Part shown: positions 15,325 to 23,783 of the stretch, piece after piece
Layout of the letters: every line of letters starts with the position of its first letter
Numbering within the stretch: the first letter of the stretch is position 1
NCBI GenBank assembly: GCA_910579125.1
Contig: CAJTTH010000007.1
Location: forward strand, 3,352-67,351
DNA length: 64,000 nucleotides
DNA from: an uncultured Oscillospiraceae bacterium
GTDB taxonomy: Bacteria; Bacillota; Clostridia; Oscillospirales; Ruminococcaceae
Direction of reading: 5' to 3'
Program-made: the position numbers and the translations under genes
Notes under the pieces: generated by a model
Database searches by the model: none
What the model was told of the DNA's origin: nothing
Seen by the model: the letters and a program-made list of their open reading frames with translations, nothing else

Positions 15325-16758
15325 TTATTCGGAGAGCTTTTTGCGGATATACTCCTGGATAGCCTTGGGGCTTGCCGCGCCCTTAAGCGCCTTGTTCGCC
15401 TGACCCATAAAGAACCCGAACACCTTCTGATCACCGTTCTTGTACTGCTCGACGGGTTTGGGGTTGTTCGCGATTATCTCGTCGACCACCTTCGCCAAAA
15501 GGTCGTTGTCCTCCTTTATCCAAAGGTCATCACGGTCGGCTATTTCTTTCGGAGTGCCGCCGTTCTCGATCATCTCGCGGAGTATCGTCTTTGCGTTTGC
15601 CTGCGAAATTTTGTCGGTCTGCATATACTCAACAATCTGCGCAAACTCCGCGCCGTTGAATTTCAGCGCGTCCATATCCGCTTCGCCGAGGTTGATACGG
15701 CGCATAAGCTCGCCGATAATATAGTTTGCAATCGCTTTCGGGTTGTTGTAAACCGCGATCGCCGCGTCAAAAAAGTCGCAGACGCGCTTGTCGCCGACGA
15801 TAATGTCCGCATCCGCCTTCTTTATGCCGTACTCGTCGACGTATCTCGCCACGCGCTGCTCGGGCAGCTCGGGAATGGAGCGCTTTATCTCATCCAGCTC
15901 CTCCTCGGTGAAGATTATCGGAGGAATGTCGGGGTCGGGGAAGTAACGGTAATCGTGCGCGTCCTCCTTGGAGCGCATTGCGGTGGTCTCGCCGAGCTGC
16001 TCGTTGAAACGGCGCGTCTGCTGAATTACGCGCTCGCCATTCTCGAGAAGCTCCTCCTGCCGCTCGATCTCGACCTCGATAGCTCTCGCTATCGCCTTGA
16101 GCGAGTTTAGGTTTTTCAGCTCCGTGCGCGTTCCCAACTCGTCTGAGCCTTTCGGCGCAATGGAGATGTTCACGTCGCAGCGGATAGAGCCTTGCTCCAT
16201 TTTGCAGTCGCAGATACCCGCGTATTGCAGCAGCAGCTTTATCTTCTCGATGAACGCAATAACTTCATCAGCGGAATGGAAATCGGGCTCGGTGACTATC
16301 TCGATAAGCGGCACGCCGCAGCGGTTGTAGTCCGCGAGCGAAACGCGGTTCACGTCGTCGTGAACGAGCTTGCCCGCGTCCTCCTCAAGGTGGATACGGT
16401 TAATGCGGATAACCTTGTCCTCGCCGTTTACGTTAATGTTGACCGTTCCCGAAAGGCATACGGGGCGCGGCATCTGCGATATCTGATAAGCCTTTGGCAG
16501 ATCGGGGTAGAAATAGTTCTTTCTGTCCCATTTCGTGAACCGCGAGATGTCGCAGTTCATCACATACCCCGCCTTTATAATGTACTCGACCGCCTTTTGG
16601 TTGAGCACAGGCAAAGTTCCCGGCAAGCCGCTGCAAACGGGGCAGCAGCGCGAGTTCGGAGTTCCGCCGAATTCCGCGGAACAGGTGCAGAACACCTTGG
16701 ATTTCGTCAATAATTCCGCGTGAATTTCAAGACCCATTGTGGGAAAATAAGCGCTCAT
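15325..16758 (-). CDS. gatB: Asp-tRNA(Asn)/Glu-tRNA(Gln) amidotransferase subunit B
   Basis: 477 residues, full length. GatB forms the kinase half of GatCAB, which phosphorylates the side chain of mischarged Glu-tRNA(Gln) or Asp-tRNA(Asn) before amidation in the cytosol. Seen motifs: GLEIHAELLTKSKVFC, the zinc-binding CxC and CCPVCSGLPG cysteines, YFYPDLPKAYQISQ, and the C-terminal YqeY-like tail ending AIQEYIRKKL. ATG at 16758 is 7 nt from GGGGG; a GTG 6 nt upstream is too close. It follows gatA by 12 bp. Confidence 0.95.
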   Translation of the reverse strand: MSAYFPTMGLEIHAELLTKSKVFCTCSAEFGGTPNSRCCPVCSGLPGTLPVLNQKAVEYIIKAGYVMNCDISRFTKWDRKNYFYPDLPKAYQISQMPRPVCLSGTVNINVNGEDKVIRINRIHLEEDAGKLVHDDVNRVSLADYNRCGVPLIEIVTEPDFHSADEVIAFIEKIKLLLQYAGICDCKMEQGSIRCDVNISIAPKGSDELGTRTELKNLNSLKAIARAIEVEIERQEELLENGERVIQQTRRFNEQLGETTAMRSKEDAHDYRYFPDPDIPPIIFTEEELDEIKRSIPELPEQRVARYVDEYGIKKADADIIVGDKRVCDFFDAAIAVYNNPKAIANYIIGELMRRINLGEADMDALKFNGAEFAQIVEYMQTDKISQANAKTILREMIENGGTPKEIADRDDLWIKEDNDLLAKVVDEIIANNPKPVEQYKNGDQKVFGFFMGQANKALKGAASPKAIQEYIRKKLSE

Positions 16759-16770
16759 GTCCACACCCCC

Positions 16771-18219
16771 TTACAGCTTCGGAGCAACGGGCGCAAACCC
16801 TTGCTCGAACGCGTCCGCGCATTGCAGAATTGTCGTTTCGTCAAAGCGCTTTCCGATTATCGACATACCGATAGGCAAGCCGCTTTCCGTGTAGCCGCAC
16901 GTCGTCGAAACGCCCGGCAGCTTCGCGATATTCACCGTAACGGTGCAGATATCCGCTTGGTACATCTTTACGGGATCGCTGTCCTGCGAGCCTATCTTGT
17001 ACGCGGGCGTGGGTGCAGTGGGCGTGAGGATAACGTCCGCCTGCTCGAAAATTCGGTTATACTGTCGGATAATTTCCTGTTTGAGCGCGAGGGCTTTCTT
17101 GTAGTACGCGTCGTAGTAGCCGCTCGACAGCGCGTAGTTGCCAAGCAGAATACGGCGCTTTACCTCCTCGCCGAAGCCGCGCGAACGGCTGTCGCGGATA
17201 AGCTCCTCAAACGTTCTGCCCTCGCCCCTGAAACCGTACTTTATCCCGTCGAAGCGCGAAAGGTTTGAAGCCGCCTCCGCGCACGCTATCAAATAGTACG
17301 CGGGGATCGCGTATTTCAGCCCCGGCATGGAGCATTCAACGAGAACAGCGCCCTGTTTTTCAAGCTCGTGCGCCGCGTTCATGACCGCAGTTTTTACCGC
17401 TTCGTCAACGCCCTCCGCGTAGAACTCCTTTGGCAGAGCGATCTTCGTGCCCTTTATCGGCTGTCCGAGTTTCTCCGTGAAGTCGGGAACTTCCGCTTTC
17501 ACAGAGGTCGCGTCGTGCCTGTCGTGACCGCATATTGCGTTGAGCATTACGGCACAGTCGCGCGCGTCGTTACATATCGGACCTATCTGGTCGAGCGAAC
17601 TTGCGAACGCGACCAATCCGTAGCGCGAAACGCGCCCGTATGTCGGCTTGATACCCGTCACTCCGCAGAACGACGACGGCTGACGAATAGAGCCGCCCGT
17701 ATCGCTGCCGAGCGCCGCGGGAGCAAGCGATGCCGAAACTGCTGCCGCCGAGCCGCCCGAACTTCCGCCGGGAACGCGCTCGAGGTCATACGGGTTCTTC
17801 GTTTTGGCGAACGCGGATGTCTGGTTCGAGCCGCCCATCGCGAACTCGTCCATCGATGTGCGTCCGAGCAGAACATACCCTTGTGCGTTCAGCTTTTCGA
17901 TAACCGTCGCATTATACGGCGGAATGAAATTCTCCAGCATACGGCTCGCACAGGTCGTGCGCACTCCGTCAATGCAGATATTGTCCTTTATCGCGAGCGG
18001 AATGCCCGTCAGCGCCGAGGACTTCCCCTCGTCGATGCGCTTCTGGGCGTTCTCCGCGCCGCGCATTGCCTCGTCCTTTGTTACCGTAATATACGAAAGC
18101 AAGTCCTTATCGACCGCCCCAATTCTTTTAAAATACTCTCCGCAAAGCTCAACAGCGCTTATTTTCTTGCTGTCGAGAGCCTTTCGCAGATCGCGTATCC
18201 TTGTACGTATCAAATCCAT
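16771..18219 (-). CDS. gatA: Asp-tRNA(Asn)/Glu-tRNA(Gln) amidotransferase subunit A
   Basis: 482 residues, an amidase-signature protein that releases ammonia from glutamine for GatB. The catalytic Lys is in IPLAIKDN and the Ser pair is in PGGSSGGSAAAVSA, followed by LGSDTGGSIRQP. ATG is preceded by AAGGAG. A palindromic intergenic repeat ends 20 bp upstream and separates the gene from gatC by 246 bp, a much wider gap than in most gatCAB operons. Confidence 0.95.
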   Translation of the reverse strand: MDLIRTRIRDLRKALDSKKISAVELCGEYFKRIGAVDKDLLSYITVTKDEAMRGAENAQKRIDEGKSSALTGIPLAIKDNICIDGVRTTCASRMLENFIPPYNATVIEKLNAQGYVLLGRTSMDEFAMGGSNQTSAFAKTKNPYDLERVPGGSSGGSAAAVSASLAPAALGSDTGGSIRQPSSFCGVTGIKPTYGRVSRYGLVAFASSLDQIGPICNDARDCAVMLNAICGHDRHDATSVKAEVPDFTEKLGQPIKGTKIALPKEFYAEGVDEAVKTAVMNAAHELEKQGAVLVECSMPGLKYAIPAYYLIACAEAASNLSRFDGIKYGFRGEGRTFEELIRDSRSRGFGEEVKRRILLGNYALSSGYYDAYYKKALALKQEIIRQYNRIFEQADVILTPTAPTPAYKIGSQDSDPVKMYQADICTVTVNIAKLPGVSTTCGYTESGLPIGMSIIGKRFDETTILQCADAFEQGFAPVAPKL

Positions 18220-18239
18220 TTTTTACTCCTTATTTAGAT

Positions 18240-18338
18240 GTCAAAAGCTCGCACCGCTCACTGCGTTCGCTAGCCAACGGCAACTCCTCCGCTTCACTTC
18301 GTTCCGCTCCGTCGTCACCGTTGCTTGCGACTTTTGAC
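18240..18338 (-). repeat. Palindromic intergenic repeat, copy A (gatC-gatA)
   Basis: The outer arms GTCAAAAG and CTTTTGAC close an imperfect hairpin of about 99 bp with an inner AGCcAACGG/CCGTTGCT stem. It shares AAAAGCTCGCA, GCTAGCC and CCTCCGCT with copy B near 45.54-45.64 kb. In both cases the element ends about 20 bp before the start codon of the next minus-strand gene, and the similarity continues into the AAGGAG ribosome-binding site. The remaining gap to gatC (18339-18465) shows nothing clear. Confidence 0.6.
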
Positions 18339-18465
18339 CCTGCGTATTTATGCTGCGCTTTTTATTTAAACCTAAAAAGCACATCATCGGATAATTTTGT
18401 GCACCAAGCCAAACGGTCTTTTGACGCTGCGTGTTTATAATACCGTTCCTGATTGACCGCGCCGC

Positions 18466-18750
18466 TTATTCAACGACCTTTGGCACAACATAGCACCCAT
18501 CGGTATTCTCGGCGTTTGACAGCAGCTTCTCCGTCGGGAAGCTCTCCTCGGGAACGTCCTCGCGCGTATCGCCGAAACGTATATCGTTGCCGTCCTTGGT
18601 GTCGTCATAGGTGAGATCGAACTCCTTTATCTCGTCCATAAGGTCGATAATATCACTCATCTCACCCATTACCTTCTTCATACCCTCTTCGTCATAGTCG
18701 AGCTTGGACAGCTCGCATAAATGCCGTATAGTCTGTATTTCAATAGCCAT
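18466..18750 (-). CDS. gatC: Asp-tRNA(Asn)/Glu-tRNA(Gln) amidotransferase subunit C
   Basis: 94 residues. GatC is the small subunit that wraps around and stabilises the GatA-GatB interface. The N-terminal helix TIRHLCELSKLDYDEE and the C-terminal RED.P.ES-like segment with LLSNAENTDGCYVVPKVVE are typical. ATG at 18750 has AGAGGAG 6 nt upstream; the frame is open 11 codons further, but without family similarity. Confidence 0.92.
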   Translation of the reverse strand: MAIEIQTIRHLCELSKLDYDEEGMKKVMGEMSDIIDLMDEIKEFDLTYDDTKDGNDIRFGDTREDVPEESFPTEKLLSNAENTDGCYVVPKVVE

Positions 18751-18788
18751 AGTCTGCTCCTCTCTTTCGTGTAGTCCATACATTTAAT

Positions 18789-18817
18789 ATTATATCCCAT
18801 TTTCCAACTTTTTTCAA
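18789..18817 (-). promoter_or_regulatory. Sigma-A promoter of gatCAB
   Basis: On the minus strand TTGAAA (18812-18817), 17-bp spacer, TATAAT (18789-18794), about 40 bp before gatC. Confidence 0.8.
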
Positions 18818-18939
18818 TAGCAATTTGGCAAAAAATCCAATTTATACAAAATAACGAAATTTCTGCATAATTTACCCGAACATTCTTGCAATTGCAACTA
18901 AAATATTTTTCGGCGAACTTTCCAAAAACTAATACAGGC

Positions 18940-19213
18940 TTGACATCTTAACAAATCCGAATTATAATGCATAAAACCACATTTAACGGGGGGTGTAAAA
19001 CGGGTCAAATCGATATTCAATTCAAAGACAATTTACGCAAAGATCTGAAACACGTTCAAACATCTTAAAGAGCTTTTGGAATCGGACAAAAAGGACGAGC
19101 TGCAAAAGGCAATTGATCAAGAAATCGAACGTGTCAACGCAAGCTTGCACGATTATCCAATCAAACCGAATATTTAAAAGGTGTTAGGTCCGCAAAGGGT
19201 TTGACGCCTTTTT
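18940..19213 (+). other. Orphan short transcription unit: promoter, broken small ORF or sRNA, terminator
   Basis: A perfect promoter (TTGACA 18940-18945, 17 bp, TATAAT 18963-18968) is followed about 210 bp later by a hairpin terminator (19176-19213). Between them two frames look like halves of one hydrophilic protein. Frame 1 (to the stop at 19066) reads QIDIQFKDNLRKDLKHVQ, and frame 2 (19061-19177) reads HLKELLESDKKDELQKAI and ends LHDYPIKPNI. The only ATG (18967) lies inside the -10 box and would not be transcribed, and no start codon follows the GGGGGG stretch. It is either a frameshifted, start-less small gene or a noncoding RNA of about 240 nt. Confidence 0.55.
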
Positions 19214-19269
19214 GGTAAATGCTTCAGCCGCAAAATGAAAGTTCAAAATAGATTTCTTGCAAAAAGCTC

Positions 19270-19298
19270 TTGACATTTTATACAAACAGTGGTATAAT
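19270..19298 (+). promoter_or_regulatory. Sigma-A promoter of the glutamate synthase operon
   Basis: TTGACA (19270-19275), 17-bp spacer, TATAAT (19293-19298). The leader to the first start codon is about 175 nt. Confidence 0.88.
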
Positions 19299-19304
19299 AA
19301 CAGT

Positions 19305-19479
19305 GTTGCGAAATGTTGAAAAACTTCGTAGCTTGCGTTATTCAACATAGTTAACAGAGTTTTCAACAATGCGGCGGTTGAAAATTATTACCGCATTCAT
19401 TGTGAATTTTTTCCGCACTTTCAATTGCGCAAGGCAGACTAAGGTCGGTTTTCCGTCCTATAAAGGAGTAGTGAACTTA
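19305..19479 (+). promoter_or_regulatory. Leader with mutually exclusive hairpins, a possible attenuator
   Basis: Three pairings compete. TTTTCAAC (19360-19367) pairs with GTTGAAAA (19377-19384). AATGCGG (19368-19374) pairs with CCGCATT (19391-19397) and is followed by a T-run at about 19407-19412, like a terminator. An upstream TGTTGAAAAACT (19314-19325) can pair with AGTTTTCAACA (19359-19369), or TGTTGAA can pair with TTCAACA (19341-19347). The operon ends with an ANTAR gene, whose family acts by antitermination at leader hairpins. The loop after CAAC begins AATGCG, which fits the A..G.. pattern but is longer than six. Function is inferred. Confidence 0.4.
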
Positions 19480-20595
19480 ATGTTACAGAAAGAGGGAGCA
19501 ACACGAATTCCGGCGGGCTGCGCGATCTCGGGCTTCATAAACAGAAGCGGCAGACGCACGAACGGCAGCGTTATCGTGAATTCGATCGGCTGTATGCACG
19601 AGCGTTCAAACGGCTTGGGCGGCGGCTTTGCGGGGTACGGGATATACCCCGAGTACAAGGATCAGTACGCGCTGCACGTTTTCTACGATTCGAGCGAGGC
19701 GCGCATCAAGGCGGAGGCGTTTCTCGACCGCCATTTCGACGTGGTGAACCTGTCGAGGATACCCGTCCGCAAAAACCCGAACATCACCGACGAGCCGCTT
19801 ATCTGGCGCTATTTCGTCAATCCGCTGCCCACGAAATTGCAGGACAGTCAACTTGACGAGCGCACATTCGTCGCGAAATGCGTCATCAAGATAAACGACA
19901 AGATAGACGGCGCGTATGTGTTCTCAAGCGGCAAGAATATGGGCGTTTTCAAGGCGGTCGGCTATCCCGAGGATGTAGGCGATTTCTACCGTCTCGAGGA
20001 ATACGACGGCTGGGCTTGGACGGTGCACGGGCGTTACCCGACGAACACCCCCGGCTGGTGGGGCGGCGCACACCCGTTCTCGCTGCTGGACTACACTATC
20101 GTCCACAACGGCGAAATTTCGTCCTACGACGCGAACCGCCGCTTTATCGAGATGTTCGGCTACAAGTGCAATCTGCTCACCGATACGGAAGTCATTACAT
20201 ATATTATTGACTATCTGCACAGACGGCTCGAAATGCCGCTCGAGGACGTGGCTAAGGTCATTGCTTCGCCGTTCTGGAGCGAGCTTGAGAGCGGTAAGTT
20301 CTCCCCCGAGGACACCGAAAAGTTCCGCCATTTCAGGAATGTTTACTCGAGCCTGCTCATCACGGGTCCGTTCTCGATAATACTGGGCTTCAACAACGGC
20401 ATTATGGCGCTCAACGACAGGCTGAAGCTGCGCTCCATGGTCGCCGCCGAAAAGGACGACACCGTGTATATTTCGTCCGAGGAATGCTCGATCAGAACTA
20501 TGTGCCCCGACGTGGACAGGATATGGAGCCCGCGCGGCGGCGAGCCTATCATCGTTACGCTTGACAAGAACGCACAGGAAAGGGTGGGAAAGTAA
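19480..20595 (+). CDS. Glutamate synthase, glutamine amidotransferase (domain 1) subunit
   Basis: 371 residues, a class II (Ntn) glutamine amidotransferase corresponding to the first domain of large-subunit GltB, encoded as a separate protein. It hydrolyses glutamine and passes ammonia to the FMN domain. The catalytic Cys is expected at residue 14 (IPAG|CAISG) after removal of a 13-residue propeptide. The HERSNGLGGGFAGYGIYP block and the downstream HNGEI and TDTEV segments are typical. ATG at 19480 is 11 nt from AAAGGAG; a GTG just upstream is too close. It is the first gene of a seven-gene operon and abuts the next gene. Confidence 0.9.
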   Translation: MLQKEGATRIPAGCAISGFINRSGRRTNGSVIVNSIGCMHERSNGLGGGFAGYGIYPEYKDQYALHVFYDSSEARIKAEAFLDRHFDVVNLSRIPVRKNPNITDEPLIWRYFVNPLPTKLQDSQLDERTFVAKCVIKINDKIDGAYVFSSGKNMGVFKAVGYPEDVGDFYRLEEYDGWAWTVHGRYPTNTPGWWGGAHPFSLLDYTIVHNGEISSYDANRRFIEMFGYKCNLLTDTEVITYIIDYLHRRLEMPLEDVAKVIASPFWSELESGKFSPEDTEKFRHFRNVYSSLLITGPFSIILGFNNGIMALNDRLKLRSMVAAEKDDTVYISSEECSIRTMCPDVDRIWSPRGGEPIIVTLDKNAQERVGK

Positions 20596-22101
20596 GTGGC
20601 TGTAAATTACATGAACCCTCTTTTTGAGGTGATAAGAGACCCCGACAGGTGCATAAAGTGCCGCGTATGCGAGCGGCAGTGCGCCAATGAGGTACATAAA
20701 TACGATCCCGATCTCGACAAAATGGTCGCGGACGAAACGACCTGCGTGGACTGCCAACGGTGCGTCTGCCTATGCCCGACGCACGCGATAAAGATACGCC
20801 CGAACGAGAACCAATTCCGCGAGAACGGAAACTGGACGCACACCATTATGGACGAGGTCTACAAACAGGCGGGCAGCGGCGGAGTGCTGCTGTCGGCAAT
20901 GGGCAACCCCAAGGACTACCCCGTTTACTGGGATAAAATACTGCTGAACGCCTCGCAGGTGACGAACCCGCCCATTGACCCGCTCCGTGAGCCTATGGAG
21001 ACAAAGACATTCCTCGGAAAGAAGTCGCAGAAAATTTCCTACGACGAGAACGGCAGGGCGCATTTCGAAAAAACGCCGTATCTGGAGCTTGACGTGCCGA
21101 TCATGTTCTCGGCGATGTCGTTCGGCTCGATCTCCAAGAACGCGCACGAAAGTCTGGCGAGAGCCGCCGAGGAGCTCGGAACGTTCTACAACACGGGCGA
21201 GGGCGGTCTGCACGAGGACTTCTACAAGTACGGCGCTAACACGATATGTCAGGTAGCTTCGGGGCGTTTCGGCGTGTTCAAGGGCTATCTGGACGCAGGC
21301 GCGGCTATCGAGATAAAAATGGGTCAGGGCGCGAAGCCCGGTATCGGCGGACATCTCCCCGGAATGAAGATAAACGACGAAATTTCCAAGACTCGTATGA
21401 TACCCAAGGGCACGGACGCAATCTCCCCCGCTCCGCACCACGACATTTACTCTATCGAGGACTTGCGGCAGCTTGTTTTCTCGCTGAAGGAGGCGACGGG
21501 CTGGGAAAAGCCCGTTATCGTGAAGATCGCGGCTGTGCATAACGTTGCGGCTATCGCGTCGGGTATCGCGCGCTCGGGCGCGGATATTATCGCGATCGAC
21601 GGTTTCCGCGGCGGCACGGGCGCTGCTCCCACGAGAATACGCGACAACGTTGGTATTCCCATTGAACTCGCATTGGCGAGCGTGGATCAGCGGCTGCGCG
21701 ACGAGGGCATTCGCAACGACGTTTCTATCATCGCAGGCGGTTCTATGCGCTCGGCTGCGGACGTTGTCAAGGCGATAGCGCTTGGCGCGGACGCGGTCTA
21801 CATCGCTTCGGCGGCGCTGCTGGCGCTGGGCTGTCATCTCTGCCGCTCCTGCAACACGGGCAAGTGCAACTGGGGTATCGCGACTCAGCGTGCCGACCTC
21901 GTAAAGCGTTTGAACCCCGATATCGGCTATAAGCGGCTGGTAAATCTCGTTACCGCCTGGGATCACGAGATCAAGGAAATTATGGGCGGTATGGGAATTA
22001 ACTCCATTGAGGCTCTGCGCGGAAACAGACTTATGCTGCGCGGTATCGGACTGAACCAAAAGGAACTGGATATCCTCGGTATTCAGCACGCGGGCGAGTA
22101 A
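20596..22101 (+). CDS. Glutamate synthase, ferredoxin-like plus FMN/3Fe-4S (domain 2) subunit
   Basis: 501 residues. The N-terminus holds two 4Fe-4S motifs (CIKCRVCERQC and CVDCQRCVCLCP). The rest is the FMN-binding synthase barrel with GTFYNTGEGGLHED, IKMGQGAKPGIGGHLPG, SPAPHHDIYSIEDL and GFRGGTGAAPT, ending in the 3Fe-4S motif CHLCRSCNTGKC and GIATQ. It makes glutamate from 2-oxoglutarate and ammonia in the cytosol. This two-ferredoxin form is the archaeal or clostridial type. It starts with GTG directly after the preceding stop (MAVNYMNPLFEVIRD), matching homologues. Confidence 0.92.
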   Translation: MAVNYMNPLFEVIRDPDRCIKCRVCERQCANEVHKYDPDLDKMVADETTCVDCQRCVCLCPTHAIKIRPNENQFRENGNWTHTIMDEVYKQAGSGGVLLSAMGNPKDYPVYWDKILLNASQVTNPPIDPLREPMETKTFLGKKSQKISYDENGRAHFEKTPYLELDVPIMFSAMSFGSISKNAHESLARAAEELGTFYNTGEGGLHEDFYKYGANTICQVASGRFGVFKGYLDAGAAIEIKMGQGAKPGIGGHLPGMKINDEISKTRMIPKGTDAISPAPHHDIYSIEDLRQLVFSLKEATGWEKPVIVKIAAVHNVAAIASGIARSGADIIAIDGFRGGTGAAPTRIRDNVGIPIELALASVDQRLRDEGIRNDVSIIAGGSMRSAADVVKAIALGADAVYIASAALLALGCHLCRSCNTGKCNWGIATQRADLVKRLNPDIGYKRLVNLVTAWDHEIKEIMGGMGINSIEALRGNRLMLRGIGLNQKELDILGIQHAGE

Positions 22102-22113
22102 GGGGGCAGGACA

Positions 22114-22548
22114 ATGAAAAAAGTTTATGTTAATGAAGATTGGTGCTTGGCTTGCCACCTTTGCGAATACTACTGCGCGGCGGCAAACAGCGGTGCGCCA
22201 AATATGATAAAAGCGTTCAAGAGCGGCAAAAAGCCTCTTCCGCGTATTCAGGTGGAAGAGGGCAGCGAGGTGAACTTCGCGGTGCAGTGCCGCCACTGCG
22301 ACGGCAAGGCTTGCGTTAAGGGCTGTATCACGGGAGCGCTGTCGATAGTTGACGGCGTGGTCGTGTGCGACGAAAACCGCTGCGTCGGCTGCGGAACGTG
22401 CATACTGAGCTGTCCGTTCGGGTGTATCGTTATGGACGAGGAAAATCACAGAATACAGAAGTGCGACCTGTGTACGAAAAATCACGGCGGCGAGCCCGCG
22501 TGCGTACAGGGCTGTCCGAACAACGCTATCGTATTTGAAGAGAGGTGA
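22114..22548 (+). CDS. Polyferredoxin electron-transfer subunit of glutamate synthase
   Basis: 144 residues with four Cys-rich clusters (CLACHLCEYYC, CRHCDGKACVKGC, CVGCGTCILSCPFGC and CDLCTKN...CVQGCP), a HycB-like ferredoxin. It probably shuttles electrons between the FAD reductase encoded next and the FMN/Fe-S synthase subunit. ATG follows AGGGGG. It sits between those two genes with short spacing. Confidence 0.88.
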   Translation: MKKVYVNEDWCLACHLCEYYCAAANSGAPNMIKAFKSGKKPLPRIQVEEGSEVNFAVQCRHCDGKACVKGCITGALSIVDGVVVCDENRCVGCGTCILSCPFGCIVMDEENHRIQKCDLCTKNHGGEPACVQGCPNNAIVFEER

Positions 22549-22553
22549 GCGGA

Positions 22554-23783
22554 ATGAATTATGTAATTATCGGAAACTCCGCGGCGGCGGTCGGCACTAT
22601 CGCGGGCATTCGCGAGATCGACAGCACGGGAAAGATCACCGTCATCTCGGACGAGAAGTATCACACCTATTCGCGTCCGCTTATCTCGTACTGGCTTCAG
22701 GGCAAGGTCTCGGACAAGAATATATACTACCGCGACCCCGATTTCTACGAGAAGAACGGCGTGGAGACCGTTCTTGGGAGAAAGGCCGTTAAGATCGACG
22801 CGGCAAATAAATCGGTCGTGCTGGATGACGGGCTTGCCGTGCCTTACGACAAGCTCATGGTGGCGACGGGCTCAAAACCGTTTGTGCCGCCCATGAACGG
22901 CTTGGATAAGGTGCATTATCACACGTTTATGAGTTTTGACAGCGTTAAGGCTATCCGCTCGGAGCTTAAAGACGGTATGAACGTGCTGATAATCGGCGCG
23001 GGTTTGATAGGTCTGAAAGCCGCAGAAGCGCTTCACGAGCATAACGCGAAAATAACCGTTGTGGATATGGCTGACAGGATTTTGCCGTCTATTCTCGACG
23101 TCCGCGCGGGTATGAAAATGCAGAAGCACATTGAAAATCAGGGCGTGAAATTTATTCTCGGAACGTCGGCGGACGAGTTCACCGAGCATTCGGCTAGGCT
23201 CAAGAACGGCATGACCGTGGACTTCGATATGCTGATCATCGCGGTCGGAGTTCGCCCGAACACGGAGCTTATCGCGGACGCGGGCGGCAAGGTCGAGCGC
23301 GGCATAATCACCGACGATACGCAGAAAACCTCGCTCGACGACGTTTACGCGGCGGGCGACTGCACGGTTTCTCACGATGCGTCCTCGGACACTGACAAAA
23401 TTCTCGCGCTGCTGCCGAACGCGTATATGCAGGGCGAGGTCGCGGGAAAGAATATGGCGGGACGCGAATTCCGTTATGTGAACGCTATCCCGATGAACGC
23501 AATCGGATTTTTCGGGTTGCATATCATCAGCGCGGGTTCGTATGACGGTGAGGAATTTATTGACGAAACCGAGAATATATATAAAAAGCTGGTGTTCCGT
23601 GACAACACGCTGAAAGGGTACATTCTTATGGGCGACGTGCGCCGCGCGGGAATTTATACCTCTATGATAAAGGAACAAATTGACCTCGGCGAAGTGGACG
23701 TTGAAATGCTCAAGGAAAAGCCGCAGATGATGATGTTCGGCAAGGCGCGGCGCGAGGAAAAGCTGGGAGGTATTATCAGATGA
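22554..23783 (+). CDS. FAD-dependent NAD(P)H oxidoreductase of the glutamate synthase cluster
   Basis: 409 residues, a pyridine-nucleotide-disulphide-reductase-like flavoprotein. The FAD-binding Rossmann segment is at the N-terminus (VIIGNSAAAVGTIAGI), the NAD(P) segment in the middle is VLIIGAGLIGLKAAEAL, and the second FAD motif is DDVYAAGDC. It likely feeds electrons from NAD(P)H to the polyferredoxin. The ATG at 22554 has AGAGG 8-9 nt upstream; a GTG three codons earlier overlaps the preceding gene and is less likely. The stop overlaps the next start by ATGA. Confidence 0.88.
   Translation: MNYVIIGNSAAAVGTIAGIREIDSTGKITVISDEKYHTYSRPLISYWLQGKVSDKNIYYRDPDFYEKNGVETVLGRKAVKIDAANKSVVLDDGLAVPYDKLMVATGSKPFVPPMNGLDKVHYHTFMSFDSVKAIRSELKDGMNVLIIGAGLIGLKAAEALHEHNAKITVVDMADRILPSILDVRAGMKMQKHIENQGVKFILGTSADEFTEHSARLKNGMTVDFDMLIIAVGVRPNTELIADAGGKVERGIITDDTQKTSLDDVYAAGDCTVSHDASSDTDKILALLPNAYMQGEVAGKNMAGREFRYVNAIPMNAIGFFGLHIISAGSYDGEEFIDETENIYKKLVFRDNTLKGYILMGDVRRAGIYTSMIKEQIDLGEVDVEMLKEKPQMMMFGKARREEKLGGIIR

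Noticed and set aside
19305..19479. Glutamine or other named metabolite riboswitch in the glutamate synthase leader
   Set aside because: No conserved core of a known riboswitch class could be recognised; only competing hairpins are visible.
20770..22485. 571-codon open frame antisense to the glutamate synthase FMN subunit
   Set aside because: It is the mirror of a clearly conserved enzyme with intact Fe-S and FMN motifs. The antisense product is rich in Arg, Val and His with no family resemblance, as expected from GC-rich third positions.
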